Part shown: piece after piece, positions 1 through 6,694 of the stretch
Position numbering within the stretch: position 1 is the first letter of the stretch
How the letters are laid out: each line of letters begins with the position of its first letter
Source of the DNA: Thiobacillaceae bacterium
Lineage (GTDB): Bacteria > Pseudomonadota > Gammaproteobacteria > Burkholderiales > Thiobacillaceae
Reading direction: 5' to 3'
DNA length: 21,845 bases
NCBI GenBank assembly: GCA_012274165.1
Contig: JAAPAA010000355.1
Span: 1-21,845 of the forward strand
Made by a program: the position numbers and the translations under genes
Notes under the pieces: generated by a model
Database searches by the model: none
What the model was told of the DNA's origin: nothing
What the model saw: the letters and a program-made list of their open reading frames with translations, nothing else

Positions 1-24
1 GCATGCAAACAGCGGGATGCGAGT

Positions 25-83
25 GCATGCTTTGCACTATGCGATGCAATACTTACATGAACCTTACGGGCATGGACTCGATC
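25..83. repeat. 59-bp direct repeat, copy A
   Basis: This block aligns without gaps to 487-545 at roughly 79% identity by eye. Copy B lies upstream of the minus-strand acid-shock-like gene at 160-435. Copy A lies beyond that gene's terminator, where the promoter of a further minus-strand gene left of the window would be. The best conserved part covers the paired CTTAC boxes and a GCACTATGCG segment. I infer a duplicated promoter or leader, perhaps from tandem duplication of the small gene. Confidence 0.75.
52..67 (-). promoter_or_regulatory. Paired CTTAC boxes, candidate response-regulator site (copy A)
   Basis: CTTAC at 52-56 and 63-67 are separated by six bases, an 11-bp period or one helical turn. 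QseB and PmrA-type OmpR-family regulators bind direct repeats of the form CTTAA-N6-CTTAA, so the architecture fits the regulator encoded at 605. The target gene would lie left of the window. Assignment to that regulator is inference. Confidence 0.45.
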
Positions 84-114
84 ACAACTAATTACTGCGC
101 GAACAGTCCGGCAT

Positions 115-145
115 AAAAAAACCGCGCCCGAGAGCGCGGTTTTTT
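115..145 (-). terminator. Intrinsic terminator after the acid-shock-like gene
   Basis: A six-base-pair GC stem (CCGCGC at 122-127, GCGCGG at 134-139) has a six-base loop. It is flanked by seven A on the left and six T on the right, so it could work in either direction. On the minus strand it ends the gene at 160-435, whose stop lies 15 bases before the hairpin. A similar ACCGCGCCC-based stem recurs at 2665-2696. Confidence 0.85.
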
Positions 146-159
146 GTGGCCCGTAAGAA

Positions 160-435
160 TTACTTCTTGGCGGGCGCAGCCGGCATGGCAGCAGAGTCAG
201 TTGTGGTCTTCGTTTCTTCAGTCTTGGTGGTGGTCTTCGTTGTGTGCTTCTTGGTGGATTTTTTGTGGGCTTTTTTGGGCGCAGCAGCGGGCTTTTTAAC
301 TGCGTCGGCGGCAGGTGCGGTCTTGGCTGCGTCGCCAGTGGCGGGCGTAGCCTTGGCTGCGTCAGCAGCAAAAGCGGACATGCTGAAGGCGCCGACGATG
401 GAAGCGGCAACCAGGGAAGTCATCAGTTTGTTCAT
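160..435 (-). CDS. Small secreted Ala/Lys/Thr-rich protein, acid-shock (Asr)-like
   Basis: The protein has 91 residues. An N-terminal signal peptide (MNKLMTSLV start, hydrophobic core, SAFA|A cleavage near residue 23) is followed by a low-complexity, probably disordered region rich in Ala, Pro, Lys and Thr with KKAHKK and KKHTTK runs. This composition and size match the periplasmic acid-shock protein Asr and similar small basic proteins; I see no catalytic domain. The ATG at 435 is preferred over an upstream in-frame ATG at 471 because it begins the signal peptide and has GGAGA five bases upstream. The gene is monocistronic, ends at a strong terminator, and is divergent from a two-component system with a paired-box site between them. 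An Asr-like role is inferred from composition alone. Confidence 0.75.
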   Translation of the reverse strand: MNKLMTSLVAASIVGAFSMSAFAADAAKATPATGDAAKTAPAADAVKKPAAAPKKAHKKSTKKHTTKTTTKTEETKTTTDSAAMPAAPAKK

Positions 436-486
436 CAATCTCTCCAAGTGTTCAAGTGGGTCGTTATGCAATTGCGGAATGCAGTT

Positions 487-545
487 ACATGGCTCGCACT
501 ATGCGGTGCGATGCTTACACGAACCTTACGGATATGGGCTTGATC
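487..545. repeat. 59-bp direct repeat, copy B
   Basis: This is the second copy of the block at 25-83. It sits between the divergent acid-shock-like gene (start 435) and the response regulator gene (start 605). The conserved segment includes the paired CTTAC boxes and, on the minus strand, GCATAGTGC, whose CATAGT is a possible -10 element in both copies. Confidence 0.75.
514..529 (-). promoter_or_regulatory. Paired CTTAC boxes, candidate response-regulator site (copy B)
   Basis: CTTAC at 514-518 and 525-529 have six-base spacing, the same as in copy A. On the minus strand the pair lies 10 bases upstream of CATAGT (503-498), a candidate -10, and about 80 bases upstream of the acid-shock-like start. 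It is also about 75 bases upstream of the response regulator, so one site could control both directions. QseB/PmrA-family binding to such tandem half-sites is established knowledge; its use here is inference. Confidence 0.5.
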
Positions 546-604
546 TGATTTTTTTCGTGAACCCCTGCAGGCAGGATTAGCGCACTTTGTGTCAGACTTG
601 AACC

Positions 605-1273
605 ATGAAAATTCTACTCGTGGAAGATGACCCGACGCTTGGCGAAGCAGTCATGCTGGCCATCCAGCAGGCAGGTTTTGCGGTGGACTGGGCAAAGGAT
701 GGCGAGCAGGCGGAGCGCGCACTGTCCGGGTATGCCTACGATGCGATGCTGCTTGATTTGGGGTTGCCCAAGCGCGAGGGGTTGGAAGTGTTACGACATT
801 TGCGCAAACAGGGCGCCACCTTGCCCGTCATGATCCTGACCGCTCGGGACACGGTGGAAGACCGGGTGCGCGGTCTGGATGTGGGCGCCGATGATTATTT
901 GCTCAAGCCGTTTGCACTGGATGAATTGCTTGCACGTTTGCGCGCTTTGCTGCGGCGTGCGAGCGGCCTGGCGGATACCCAGATACATATCGGTCGTTTG
1001 GCTTTTGATAGCGTCAAACGACAGGTCTGCGTGGATGACATCCCGCTGGTATTGTCCGCGCGCGAGCTGGAAGTGTTTGAAATTCTGCTGAGTCATGCCG
1101 GGCGCGTCACCGCCAAGGAGGCGATTGCAGATCGTCTGACCGGTTGGGATGAGGGCGTGGGGGAGAATGCCGTGGAAGTCTATATCCACCGGTTACGACG
1201 CAAGCTGGTGGGTTCCGGCGTGTTGATTCGCACGTTGCGTGGCCTGGGCTATCTGCTGGAAACCGAACAGTGA
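605..1273 (+). CDS. OmpR-family response regulator, QseB/PmrA-like
   Basis: This 222-residue cytoplasmic transcription regulator has a receiver domain at residues 1-115. The acidic pair is D8/D9, the phospho-acceptor is D51 in LLDLGLP, the switch residue is T79 and the conserved Lys is K101 in LLKPF. A winged-helix DNA-binding domain (about 125-220) ends in a typical RTLRGLGYLL segment. The MKILLVEDD start is characteristic of the family, although the upstream ribosome site is weak. The stop overlaps the GTG start of the sensor kinase by four bases, so the two are translationally coupled. It should be phosphorylated by that kinase. The paired CTTAC boxes upstream are candidate targets. The exact QseB, PmrA or TctD identity is unresolved. 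Confidence 0.9.
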   Translation: MKILLVEDDPTLGEAVMLAIQQAGFAVDWAKDGEQAERALSGYAYDAMLLDLGLPKREGLEVLRHLRKQGATLPVMILTARDTVEDRVRGLDVGADDYLLKPFALDELLARLRALLRRASGLADTQIHIGRLAFDSVKRQVCVDDIPLVLSARELEVFEILLSHAGRVTAKEAIADRLTGWDEGVGENAVEVYIHRLRRKLVGSGVLIRTLRGLGYLLETEQ

Positions 1274-2658
1274 ACGAAGAAAGGCAAACAAGTCTGCGAC
1301 GGCAATTGATCGTCCGCATGCTGTCGATGATGCTGCCGCTGTTCATTTTGCTGTGGTTCATTGCTCATTTTTCCAGCCAGTATTTCATCAATGCGGCATT
1401 TGACCGTTCCCTGGTGCGGCGAACGTATGCACTGGCGGACAGGGTTGAAGTGCTGCACGGTCAGGTGCAGGTCGATCTTCCGGTCGCGGCGCGGGAATTG
1501 CTGTTGTTCGACCAGGAGGACCTGTTGTTCCATCGCATCACCGACCCGCATAACCGGGTGATCGAGGGCGAGAACAGGATGCCACCCCTCCCGGGAAACA
1601 AGGGCATCAAGCCGGGACAGCTGATTATTTACGATGGCATCAAGGAGGACGAGCACGTTCGGGTGGCTGCATTTGCGCTGTCGCTTCATGGCACCAGTGC
1701 GCATGGGGTGGCGCTGATTCAGGTAGGGGAAACGCTGTCACGTCGTTCGGCATTGGCGGATCGCGCCACGCTGGCAATTGTGATTCCGATGTTGTTGATG
1801 ACCCTGACTGCGGCGTTTGCCATAGCCTATGGTGTGGGTCGGGGTCTTGAGCCGGTGGGCCGTCTGCGTGAGCGCTTGTCGGGTCGACAAGCGCTCGATT
1901 TGAGTCCGGTTCCGCTGGAAGGTACGCCTGCCGAACTGAGGCCGTTCATGGACGAAATCAATTCGCTGCTTCTACGGCTGTCCGAAGCCATAGAAGCGCA
2001 ATCGCGCTTTGTCGCCGATGCAGCGCATCAACTTCGTACGCCCATTGCGGGCATCCGCACACAGGCCGAAGCTGCCCTGGTAGGCGCAGGTCATGAAGAT
2101 GCGCAGCATGCGTTGACGCGTATCGCACAATCGGCGCAAACCATGGGCGATCTGGTTCAGAAACTCCTGATTCTGGCGCGTGTTGATGCTGCGGAAAACA
2201 CCCTGCGTCTGGAGCGGCTGGATGGCGTGGAGGTGGTGCGGGCGGTTGCGCGCGAATGGGTTCCCGCAGCACTGGCAAAAGGCGTGGATATCAGCTTTGA
2301 GACGCAAGACCGGAATGTATGGGTGATGGGGGATGCCCAGCTGTTGCGGGAGATGCTTGCCAATCTGATCGACAATTCCCTGCGCTATGGCGGGACGCGA
2401 ATCACACTGTCCGTATACCGTTCAGAACAAGGCGTGACATGGCGGGTGGCAGATAATGGGCCGGGTATCCCGGAAGCGTTGCGTGCCGCTGTTTTTGCGC
2501 CCTTCCATCGCCTGTCGGACGGCGTAGACGGGGCCGGGCTTGGCTTGACCATCGTGCAGCGCATCGCGCAATTACATGGTGCGACGGTGAGTCTGTCGGC
2601 GGATGAGGGCGAGGCAGGCTTGGCCGCAAGCGTGACTTTCCCTCTGGTTGAAGCGTAG
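1270..2658 (+). CDS. Sensor histidine kinase, QseC/TctE-like
   Basis: This 462-residue inner-membrane kinase starts with GTG inside the regulator's stop (GTGA overlap). A first membrane segment (about 16-36) and a second (about 167-189) bracket a periplasmic sensor region of about 130 residues, as in kinases with a 2CSK-type N-terminal domain. The H-box contains H253 in DAAHQLRTP. The ATPase core has the N-box (N365, N369), DNGPGI at 395-400 and GAGLGL at 421-426, so all catalytic motifs are present. It pairs with the regulator upstream. The signal sensed cannot be read from sequence; the acid-shock-like neighbour hints at envelope or pH stress, which is inference. Confidence 0.9.
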   Translation: MNEERQTSLRRQLIVRMLSMMLPLFILLWFIAHFSSQYFINAAFDRSLVRRTYALADRVEVLHGQVQVDLPVAARELLLFDQEDLLFHRITDPHNRVIEGENRMPPLPGNKGIKPGQLIIYDGIKEDEHVRVAAFALSLHGTSAHGVALIQVGETLSRRSALADRATLAIVIPMLLMTLTAAFAIAYGVGRGLEPVGRLRERLSGRQALDLSPVPLEGTPAELRPFMDEINSLLLRLSEAIEAQSRFVADAAHQLRTPIAGIRTQAEAALVGAGHEDAQHALTRIAQSAQTMGDLVQKLLILARVDAAENTLRLERLDGVEVVRAVAREWVPAALAKGVDISFETQDRNVWVMGDAQLLREMLANLIDNSLRYGGTRITLSVYRSEQGVTWRVADNGPGIPEALRAAVFAPFHRLSDGVDGAGLGLTIVQRIAQLHGATVSLSADEGEAGLAASVTFPLVEA

Positions 2659-2664
2659 CCACAA

Positions 2665-2696
2665 ATGAAAACCGCGCCCAGGGGCGCGGTTTTCAT
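2665..2696. terminator. Bidirectional terminator between the sensor kinase and pnp
   Basis: Two perfectly complementary 15-base arms (2665-2679 and 2682-2696) contain a GC-rich core with A/T runs (GAAAA and TTTTC) at the outer ends. It lies between convergent genes, six bases after the kinase stop and 18 bases after the pnp stop in pnp's direction, and can serve both. Confidence 0.85.
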
Positions 2697-2714
2697 GACC
2701 TGGCCAGATTTGGC

Positions 2715-4841
2715 TTAGCCAGCGTTTTCCGGGCTTTCACTCGCAGGCGCGACCGGTTCATCCAGCAGGGCTTTCATCGACAGGCGCAGGCGACCTTTCT
2801 CGTCGGCTTCCAGAATCTTCACCTTCACGATCTGGCCTTCTTTCAGATGGTCGCCAATGGCGTTGACGCGCTCGTGGGCGATCTGCGAGATATGCAGCAG
2901 GCCATCGCGACCCGGCAGCACATTCACGATTGCGCCGAAGTCCAGCAGCTTGATGACCGGGCCTTCGTAGACCTTGCCGACTTCGACTTCGGCGGTGATC
3001 TCTTCGATGCGCTTCTTCGCCAGTTCGCCCGCTTCGATGCTGGTGCAGGCAATTTTCACGCTACCGTCTTCCTGGATGTCGATCTGGGTGCCGGTTTCTT
3101 CGGTTAGCGCGCGGATGACTGCGCCGCCCTTGCCGATGACGTCGCGGATTTTTTCCGGGTTGATCTTCATCGCGATGATGCGCGGCGCGTAGGCCGACAT
3201 TTCGTGAACGCCCGTCGAAACCGAGGCTTTCATGATCTCAAGGATGTGCAGGCGGCCTTCTTTTGCCTGGCTCAATGCGACTTGCATGATTTCCTTGGTG
3301 ATGCCCTTGATCTTGATGTCCATCTGCAGTGCGGTCACGCCTTTTTCGGTGCCCGCAACCTTGAAGTCCATATCGCCGAGGTGATCTTCGTCGCCGAGAA
3401 TGTCGGTCAGCACGGCGAACTTGCCGCCTTCCTTGATCAGGCCCATGGCGATGCCGGCGACGTGCGCTTTCAGCGGCGCGCCTGCATCCATCAGCGACAG
3501 GCAGCCGCCGCAGACTGAAGCCATCGACGACGAACCGTTGGATTCGGTGATCTCGGACACCACGCGCATGGTGTAGCCGAATTCTTCCTTGGTCGGCAGC
3601 ACGGCCATCAGCGCGCGCTTGGCCAGACGGCCGTGGCCGATTTCGCGGCGCTTGGGCGTACCGACGCGACCGGTTTCGCCGGTGGCATAGGGAGGCATGT
3701 TGTAGTGCAGCATGAAGCGGTCGTGATACGACCCTTCGAGCGCATCGATGGTTTGCTCGTCGCGGCCGGTGCCGAGCGTGGTGACGACCAGCGCCTGGGT
3801 TTCGCCACGGGTGAACAGGGCGGAACCGTGGGTGCGCGGCAGTACGCCAGTGCGGATGGTGATCGGGCGCACGGTGCGGGTGTCGCGGCCGTCGATACGC
3901 GGCTGGCCGGACAGGATGCGGTTACGCACCACGCTGGCTTCCAGGCGGTGGAATGCGTCCTTCACCCCATTGGCGGCGACGGTGTCCATGCCGGCGCTGA
4001 TCAGTTCGGCGTAGGCCTTGTTGCGGATATCGTCGACCGCGGTCATGCGCGCCTGTTTTTGCTTGATGTTGTAAGCCTGCTGCAGGCCGTCTTCGGCCAG
4101 CGTTTTCAGGCGTTCCACCATTGCGGTGTCTTCGGCAGGCGCTTGCCAGTCCCATACGTCGGCGCCGGCTTCGTCGGTCAGTTCGTTGATGGCGTTGATG
4201 ACGGCCAGCATCTCGGTGTGGCCGAACACGACTGCGCCCAGCATGATGTCTTCGGGCAATTCCATCGCTTCAGACTCGACCATCAGCACGGCGGTGTCGG
4301 TGCCGGCGACAATCAGATCCATGGCCGAGTTTTTCAGCTCGGACAGGGTGGGGTTGAGCACGTATTCACCATTGATGAAGCCGACGCGCGCAGCACCCAC
4401 GGGACCATCGAACGGCAGGCCGGACAGCGACAACGCGGCTGAGGCGCCGATCAGCGCGGGGATGTCGGCGCTGACTTCGGGGTTGGACGACATCACGGTG
4501 GCGATGATCTGCACTTCGTTGAAGAAGCCTTCCGGAAACAGCGGGCGGATCGGGCGGTCGATCAGGCGCGAGGTCAGCGTTTCGCCTTCGGACGGACGGC
4601 TTTCGCGCTTGAGGAAGCCGCCGGGGATGCGGCCGGCAGCGTAGGTTTTTTCCTGATAATCAACGGTCAGCGGGAAGAAATCCTGGCCGGGTTTGACGTC
4701 AGTTTTGGCAACGACAGTGACCAGCACCACGGTGTCTTCAATGTTGACGATGACCGCACCGCCTGCCTGGCGGGCGATTTCGCCGGTTTCCAGAGTGACC
4801 TGCTGACGGCCGTAGGTAAACGTTTTCTTGATCGCGCTCAT
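2715..4841 (-). CDS. pnp: Polyribonucleotide nucleotidyltransferase (PNPase)
   Basis: PNPase is a phosphorolytic 3'-to-5' exoribonuclease that releases nucleoside diphosphates; in many bacteria it is part of the RNA degradosome. The 708 residues match the family length. Two RNase PH cores (about 10-145 and 325-460) flank an alpha-helical domain, followed by a KH domain (about 553-612, with VIGKGG) and an S1 domain (about 621-690). The catalytic acids fall at D486 and D492, with K494, in the motif GDEDHLGDMDFK, the same numbering as the E. coli enzyme. An AAGGA ribosome site precedes the ATG. It is the last gene of the run after rpsO. The spacer between them is heavily structured, consistent with the post-transcriptional autocontrol known for pnp. 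Confidence 0.98.
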   Translation of the reverse strand: MSAIKKTFTYGRQQVTLETGEIARQAGGAVIVNIEDTVVLVTVVAKTDVKPGQDFFPLTVDYQEKTYAAGRIPGGFLKRESRPSEGETLTSRLIDRPIRPLFPEGFFNEVQIIATVMSSNPEVSADIPALIGASAALSLSGLPFDGPVGAARVGFINGEYVLNPTLSELKNSAMDLIVAGTDTAVLMVESEAMELPEDIMLGAVVFGHTEMLAVINAINELTDEAGADVWDWQAPAEDTAMVERLKTLAEDGLQQAYNIKQKQARMTAVDDIRNKAYAELISAGMDTVAANGVKDAFHRLEASVVRNRILSGQPRIDGRDTRTVRPITIRTGVLPRTHGSALFTRGETQALVVTTLGTGRDEQTIDALEGSYHDRFMLHYNMPPYATGETGRVGTPKRREIGHGRLAKRALMAVLPTKEEFGYTMRVVSEITESNGSSSMASVCGGCLSLMDAGAPLKAHVAGIAMGLIKEGGKFAVLTDILGDEDHLGDMDFKVAGTEKGVTALQMDIKIKGITKEIMQVALSQAKEGRLHILEIMKASVSTGVHEMSAYAPRIIAMKINPEKIRDVIGKGGAVIRALTEETGTQIDIQEDGSVKIACTSIEAGELAKKRIEEITAEVEVGKVYEGPVIKLLDFGAIVNVLPGRDGLLHISQIAHERVNAIGDHLKEGQIVKVKILEADEKGRLRLSMKALLDEPVAPASESPENAG

Positions 4842-4863
4842 ACGAGTTCCTTTCGAAATGAAA

Positions 4864-4885
4864 ACGCCCCGCGAGTGCGGGGCGT
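4864..4885 (-). terminator. Terminator-like hairpin between rpsO and pnp
   Basis: A nine-base-pair stem (ACGCCCCGC at 4864-4872, GCGGGGCGT at 4877-4885) has a GAGT tetraloop. On the minus strand it is followed by a short T run (TTTT, C, A, TTT). It lies only about 20 bases before the pnp start. It could end rpsO messages, leaving pnp to partial read-through or a processed transcript, as the rpsO-pnp terminator does in E. coli. The T tract is short, so it is probably partial. Confidence 0.7.
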
Positions 4886-4920
4886 GGGAAATTCAGGGGG
4901 TCAAACGACCCGCCAACTGT

Positions 4921-4993
4921 GCCAAGCCAGCCAGTGCTGGCGCAGCCGCTAAGGTGCAGCCAGCAATGTGCTGTGTCATCACAGTGGCTTGGC
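4921..4993 (-). promoter_or_regulatory. Branched RNA structure in the rpsO-pnp spacer
   Basis: A nine-base-pair closing stem (4921-4929 with 4985-4993) encloses two hairpins. One is 4935-4941 with 4959-4965, extended by 4942-4944 with 4955-4957 around one bulged base. The other is 4971-4975 with 4980-4984, with a four-base loop. All pairings are exact and suggest a three-way junction starting just after the rpsO stop. Known rpsO-pnp spacers carry an RNase III-cleaved stem through which PNPase represses itself; a similar role is inferred from position. Confidence 0.6.
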
Positions 4994-4998
4994 TCGGC

Positions 4999-5268
4999 TT
5001 ACTTACGCAGGCTCAGGCGTTCGATCAGGGTCTTGTAGCCTTCGAGGTTGGTGCGCTTGAGGTAATCCAGCAGCTTGCGGCGGCGGCTCACCATCTTCAG
5101 CAGACCACGACGCGAATGGTGATCCTTCATATTGACCTTGAAGTGACCGGTCAGGTCATTGATACGGGCCGTCAGCAGGGCAACCTGCACTTCGGGCGAG
5201 CCGGTGTCCGCAGCAGCGCGTTGGTAATTCTGGACGATTTCAGCTTTTTGAACGACGGTAACAGCCAT
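4999..5268 (-). CDS. rpsO: 30S ribosomal protein S15 (uS15)
   Basis: The 89 residues are the usual full length for S15, a primary 16S rRNA-binding protein that organises the central domain of the 30S subunit. Family hallmarks include the TGSPEVQVALLT segment near residues 22-33, the DHHSRRGLL loop at about 49-57 and a C-terminal YKTLIERLSLRK. AAGGAG lies a few bases upstream of the ATG. The gene has its own promoter candidate overlapping the truB stop, and is followed by the structured spacer and pnp, the widespread rpsO-pnp order. Confidence 0.98.
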   Translation of the reverse strand: MAVTVVQKAEIVQNYQRAAADTGSPEVQVALLTARINDLTGHFKVNMKDHHSRRGLLKMVSRRRKLLDYLKRTNLEGYKTLIERLSLRK

Positions 5269-5331
5269 GATGTACTCCTTCTAAATCGCGTGGCCTGCGG
5301 CTGGGCGGGACACGTTCTGGGAAAACCGCGC

Positions 5332-5361
5332 ATTTTACGCTAATTGGCGGGGCTAATTCAA
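5332..5361 (-). promoter_or_regulatory. Candidate sigma-70 promoter for rpsO
   Basis: On the minus strand, TTGAAT (5361-5356) and TAAAAT (5337-5332) are 18 bases apart, matching four and five of the six consensus positions. The -35 overlaps the truB stop codon. The predicted start gives a leader of roughly 57 bases before rpsO, long enough for S15 translational feedback. Confidence 0.55.
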
Positions 5362-6257
5362 GCTTGCTGCTGGGTGTTGATGAGCCGGCGGGGAACCAGC
5401 TGCCCGGCTTCTGCCTGCGCGAGACCCAGAAAAGTGTGTGCTGCCGTATACACGCGTGTCAGCCCGGCTTGGGCTGACGGGTACGTGACGCAGCGGCCTT
5501 GGCACAAGGCCTCGGCATCGACCGCTTCGAGCGTGATGGCGGGAAGATGCGCGACCAGGCAGTCGGCGGGCAGTAGCAAGGCTCGTCGCTGTTCAAGGTC
5601 GAGCGCTTCCAGTTCGGCCAGGGTATGCGCCTGTTCCAGTTTGAAGCCGGCCACAGCGGTGCGCGTCAGCGCGGTGAGATAGGCGCCGCAGCCGAGTTCC
5701 GCGCCGATGTCCTGCGCCAGGGTACGGATATAGGTGCCGGCGCTGCATTGCACGTCGAGCAACACCCGCGGCGGGGCACATTCGATCATCTCCAGCGAAC
5801 GGATGGTCACTTTGCGCGGTGGGCGGTCGATTTCAATGCCGGCGCGTGCGTATTCATACAGCGGGCGTCCCTGGTGTTTGAGTGCCGAATGCATCGGCGG
5901 GATTTGTTCGATTTCGCCCCGGAAGCTTGGCAGCACCGCGCGGATGTCGTCACAACTGGCGGTGACATCGCGGGTGCTCAGCACGTCGCCTTCGGGGTCG
6001 CCGGTAGTGGTGGTGGTGCCAAGTTGCTGCACGGCGCGATAGTGTTTGTCGGCGTCGAGCAGGTAGGCGGAAAACTTGGTGGCTTCGCCGAAACACAGGG
6101 GCAGCAGGCCGTCGGCGAATGGATCAAGGGTGCCGGTATGGCCGGCCTTTTTGGCGTTGAGCAGCCACTTGGCTTTTTGCAGCGCGGCGTTGGAGGTGAT
6201 GCCGACCGGCTTGTTCAGCAGCAGCACGCCGTCTATCGGCTGGCGGGCGGGCTTCAC
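5358..6257 (-). CDS. truB: tRNA pseudouridine-55 synthase
   Basis: TruB isomerises U55 in the T-loop of nearly all elongator tRNAs. The protein has 299 residues, typical length. The catalytic aspartate is D45 in the diagnostic GHTGTLDPFADGLLP motif. The substrate-loop tyrosine is in KHYRA (Y73), and CSAGTYIRTLA at 171-181 carries the conserved Arg. The C-terminal 60 or so residues form the PUA-like tail. The ATG start overlaps the rbfA stop (ATGA, four bases), showing translational coupling. It lies in the rimP-nusA-infB-rbfA-truB cluster conserved across bacteria. Confidence 0.97.
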   Translation of the reverse strand: MKPARQPIDGVLLLNKPVGITSNAALQKAKWLLNAKKAGHTGTLDPFADGLLPLCFGEATKFSAYLLDADKHYRAVQQLGTTTTTGDPEGDVLSTRDVTASCDDIRAVLPSFRGEIEQIPPMHSALKHQGRPLYEYARAGIEIDRPPRKVTIRSLEMIECAPPRVLLDVQCSAGTYIRTLAQDIGAELGCGAYLTALTRTAVAGFKLEQAHTLAELEALDLEQRRALLLPADCLVAHLPAITLEAVDAEALCQGRCVTYPSAQAGLTRVYTAAHTFLGLAQAEAGQLVPRRLINTQQQA

Positions 6258-6694
6258 TCGCTGATCGGTTTGGGCGTCACATCTGTGCTGTCGCCACCAT
6301 CTTCTGCGCCATCCTCTTCTGTGGGCGGGGGCGCATTTTTGGCGTCTTCGGCGACCGCCGCTTCAATCAGATGGGTGAGTTGCATGCCGTATTCGACCGA
6401 ACGGTCATAGACGAAGGTGAGTTTGGGCACCACGCGCAACTGCATGCGATGCGACAGTTGCGAGCGCAGAAAACCGCTGGCACGCTGGAGCCCATGCAGG
6501 CAGGCGTCATGCTCGGGCTGGCCGCCCAGGGTGGTGAAAAACACCTTGGCGAACTCCATGTCGCGGTTGACCTCCACCTCGGTGATGGTCAGCATGCCGA
6601 CGCGTGGATCCTTCACTTCCTGCCGGATCAACTCCGGCAGTTCGCGCTGGATCTGGTCGGCGACGCGGCGCGCTCGCGGAAAATCCTTGGGCAT
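6254..6694 (-). CDS. rbfA: 30S ribosome-binding factor A
   Basis: RbfA is a KH-fold assembly factor that helps late 16S maturation and cold adaptation. The 146 residues begin with RARRVADQIQRELPELI and continue through VKDPRVGMLTITEVEVNRD and AKVFFTTLG, the conserved core (1-110). A poorly conserved acidic, Pro-rich tail after about residue 115 makes it slightly longer than many homologues. Its ATG shares one base with the infB TAA stop and its own stop overlaps the truB start, so infB, rbfA and truB are tightly coupled. Confidence 0.95.
   Translation of the reverse strand: MPKDFPRARRVADQIQRELPELIRQEVKDPRVGMLTITEVEVNRDMEFAKVFFTTLGGQPEHDACLHGLQRASGFLRSQLSHRMQLRVVPKLTFVYDRSVEYGMQLTHLIEAAVAEDAKNAPPPTEEDGAEDGGDSTDVTPKPISE

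Noticed and set aside
3633..4442. 269-codon open frame antisense to pnp
   Set aside because: Shadow of the highly conserved PNPase frame; no motifs.
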